DNA from: Planctomycetales bacterium
Lineage (GTDB): Bacteria; Planctomycetota; Phycisphaerae; SM23-33
NCBI GenBank assembly: GCA_030673005.1
Contig: DAOVFI010000147.1
Span: 1 to 6,287 of the forward strand
Reading direction: 5' to 3'
Length of the DNA: 6,287 nt
Shown: piece by piece, positions 6,061 through 6,287 of the stretch
Layout of the letters: every line of letters starts with the position of its first letter
Numbering within the stretch: the first letter of the stretch is position 1
The notes under the pieces: generated by a model
Told to the model about the DNA's origin: nothing
Database searches by the model: none
The model's input: only the letters and a program-made list of their open reading frames with translations
Made by a program: the position numbers and the translations under genes

Positions 6061-6287
6061 AAATCGTCTGAAGCGATGCTCGTGGCACGGGCGACAACGC
6101 AACCTGCTCGCACCTGGTAATAGTACCCTGTCAATCATCAATTTGTGGTGGCACAGGTTTGTAACCTGTGCCCGCCGCCCAGGGTACAAAACTGTGCCCC
6201 CACAAATTGATGATGGACAGGGTACGAGTACCAGGTGCGAGCAGGTTGGGTTGTCGCCCGTGGCACGAGCATCGCTGCAGTCGATTT
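6061..6287. mobile_element. 227-bp near-perfect palindrome (MITE-like or structural element)
   Basis: The segment folds on itself around base 6174. The outer arms 6061-6148 and 6200-6287 match as reverse complements at 81 of 88 bases, and all seven differences are transversions. The inner part (6149-6199) continues the symmetry with about five mismatches, leaving almost no loop. It carries no transposase. Size and symmetry suit a miniature inverted-repeat element or another dispersed palindromic repeat; a role as a transcript-ending or structural hairpin is also possible. The right arm reaches the window edge, so the true end and any target-site duplication cannot be seen. The arm divergence argues against a recent amplification or assembly artefact. 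Confidence 0.75.
6150..6172. repeat. Perfect 10-bp hairpin at the palindrome core
   Basis: GGCACAGGTT (6150-6159) and AACCTGTGCC (6163-6172) are exact reverse complements around TGT. A degenerate copy of the same 21-base motif lies on the other strand at 6178-6198 (18 of 21 bases), so the centre of the large palindrome consists of two facing copies of a smaller palindromic unit. Confidence 0.65.

Noticed and set aside
6024..6134. N-terminal extension of the SHOCT protein from a TTG
   Set aside because: Most of it lies inside the palindrome arm. The other arm encodes nearly the same peptide by symmetry, so the open frame is a by-product of the repeat.
6061..6287. Palindrome as an amplification or assembly chimera
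   Set aside because: Such artefacts give identical arms. These differ at seven of 88 outer positions and more in the core.

Overview
The window carries five protein genes of a bacterium with roughly 50-55% GC (visual estimate). One gene lies on the + strand at the left (a uroporphyrinogen-decarboxylase-superfamily protein) and four on the - strand: a SHOCT-domain membrane protein, clpX, a GAF/SpoIIE-type protein phosphatase and a PANK4-like DUF89 phosphatase. Non-HemE URO-D paralogues, SpoIIE/RsbU phosphatases and DUF89 subfamily II together fit a Planctomycetota-like genome (perhaps Phycisphaerae). This is an inference from gene content; no taxonomic marker was tested.

Layout. Bases 1-54 may hold the tail of an upstream gene, then the URO-D gene (71-1126, +). 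A short gap with weak hairpins (1127-1204) separates it from the convergent DUF89 gene (1205-2287, -). That gene sits 8 nt downstream of the phosphatase gene (2296-3876, -), so the two are almost certainly one operon. A 390-base gap (3877-4266) holds a hairpin with a T-run, a strong sigma70-like + strand promoter and several inverted repeats, but no convincing gene. clpX occupies 4267-5565 (-) and is interrupted by one in-frame amber codon in the Walker B region. After 122 bases comes the SHOCT protein (5688-6023, -), whose likely promoter abuts a 227-bp near-perfect palindrome (6061-6287) that runs to the window edge.

Function. The phosphatase/DUF89 pair suggests a link between a partner-switching type signalling phosphatase and control of 4'-phosphopantetheine or a related phosphometabolite. 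The chromosomal context is otherwise ordinary. The unusual parts are the amber codon in an otherwise perfectly preserved clpX, a short GGGATTAG-type repeat that supplies the stop codons of two unrelated genes, the terminator-promoter pair in the 390-base gap, and the large palindrome. No clearly new multi-gene system is visible.
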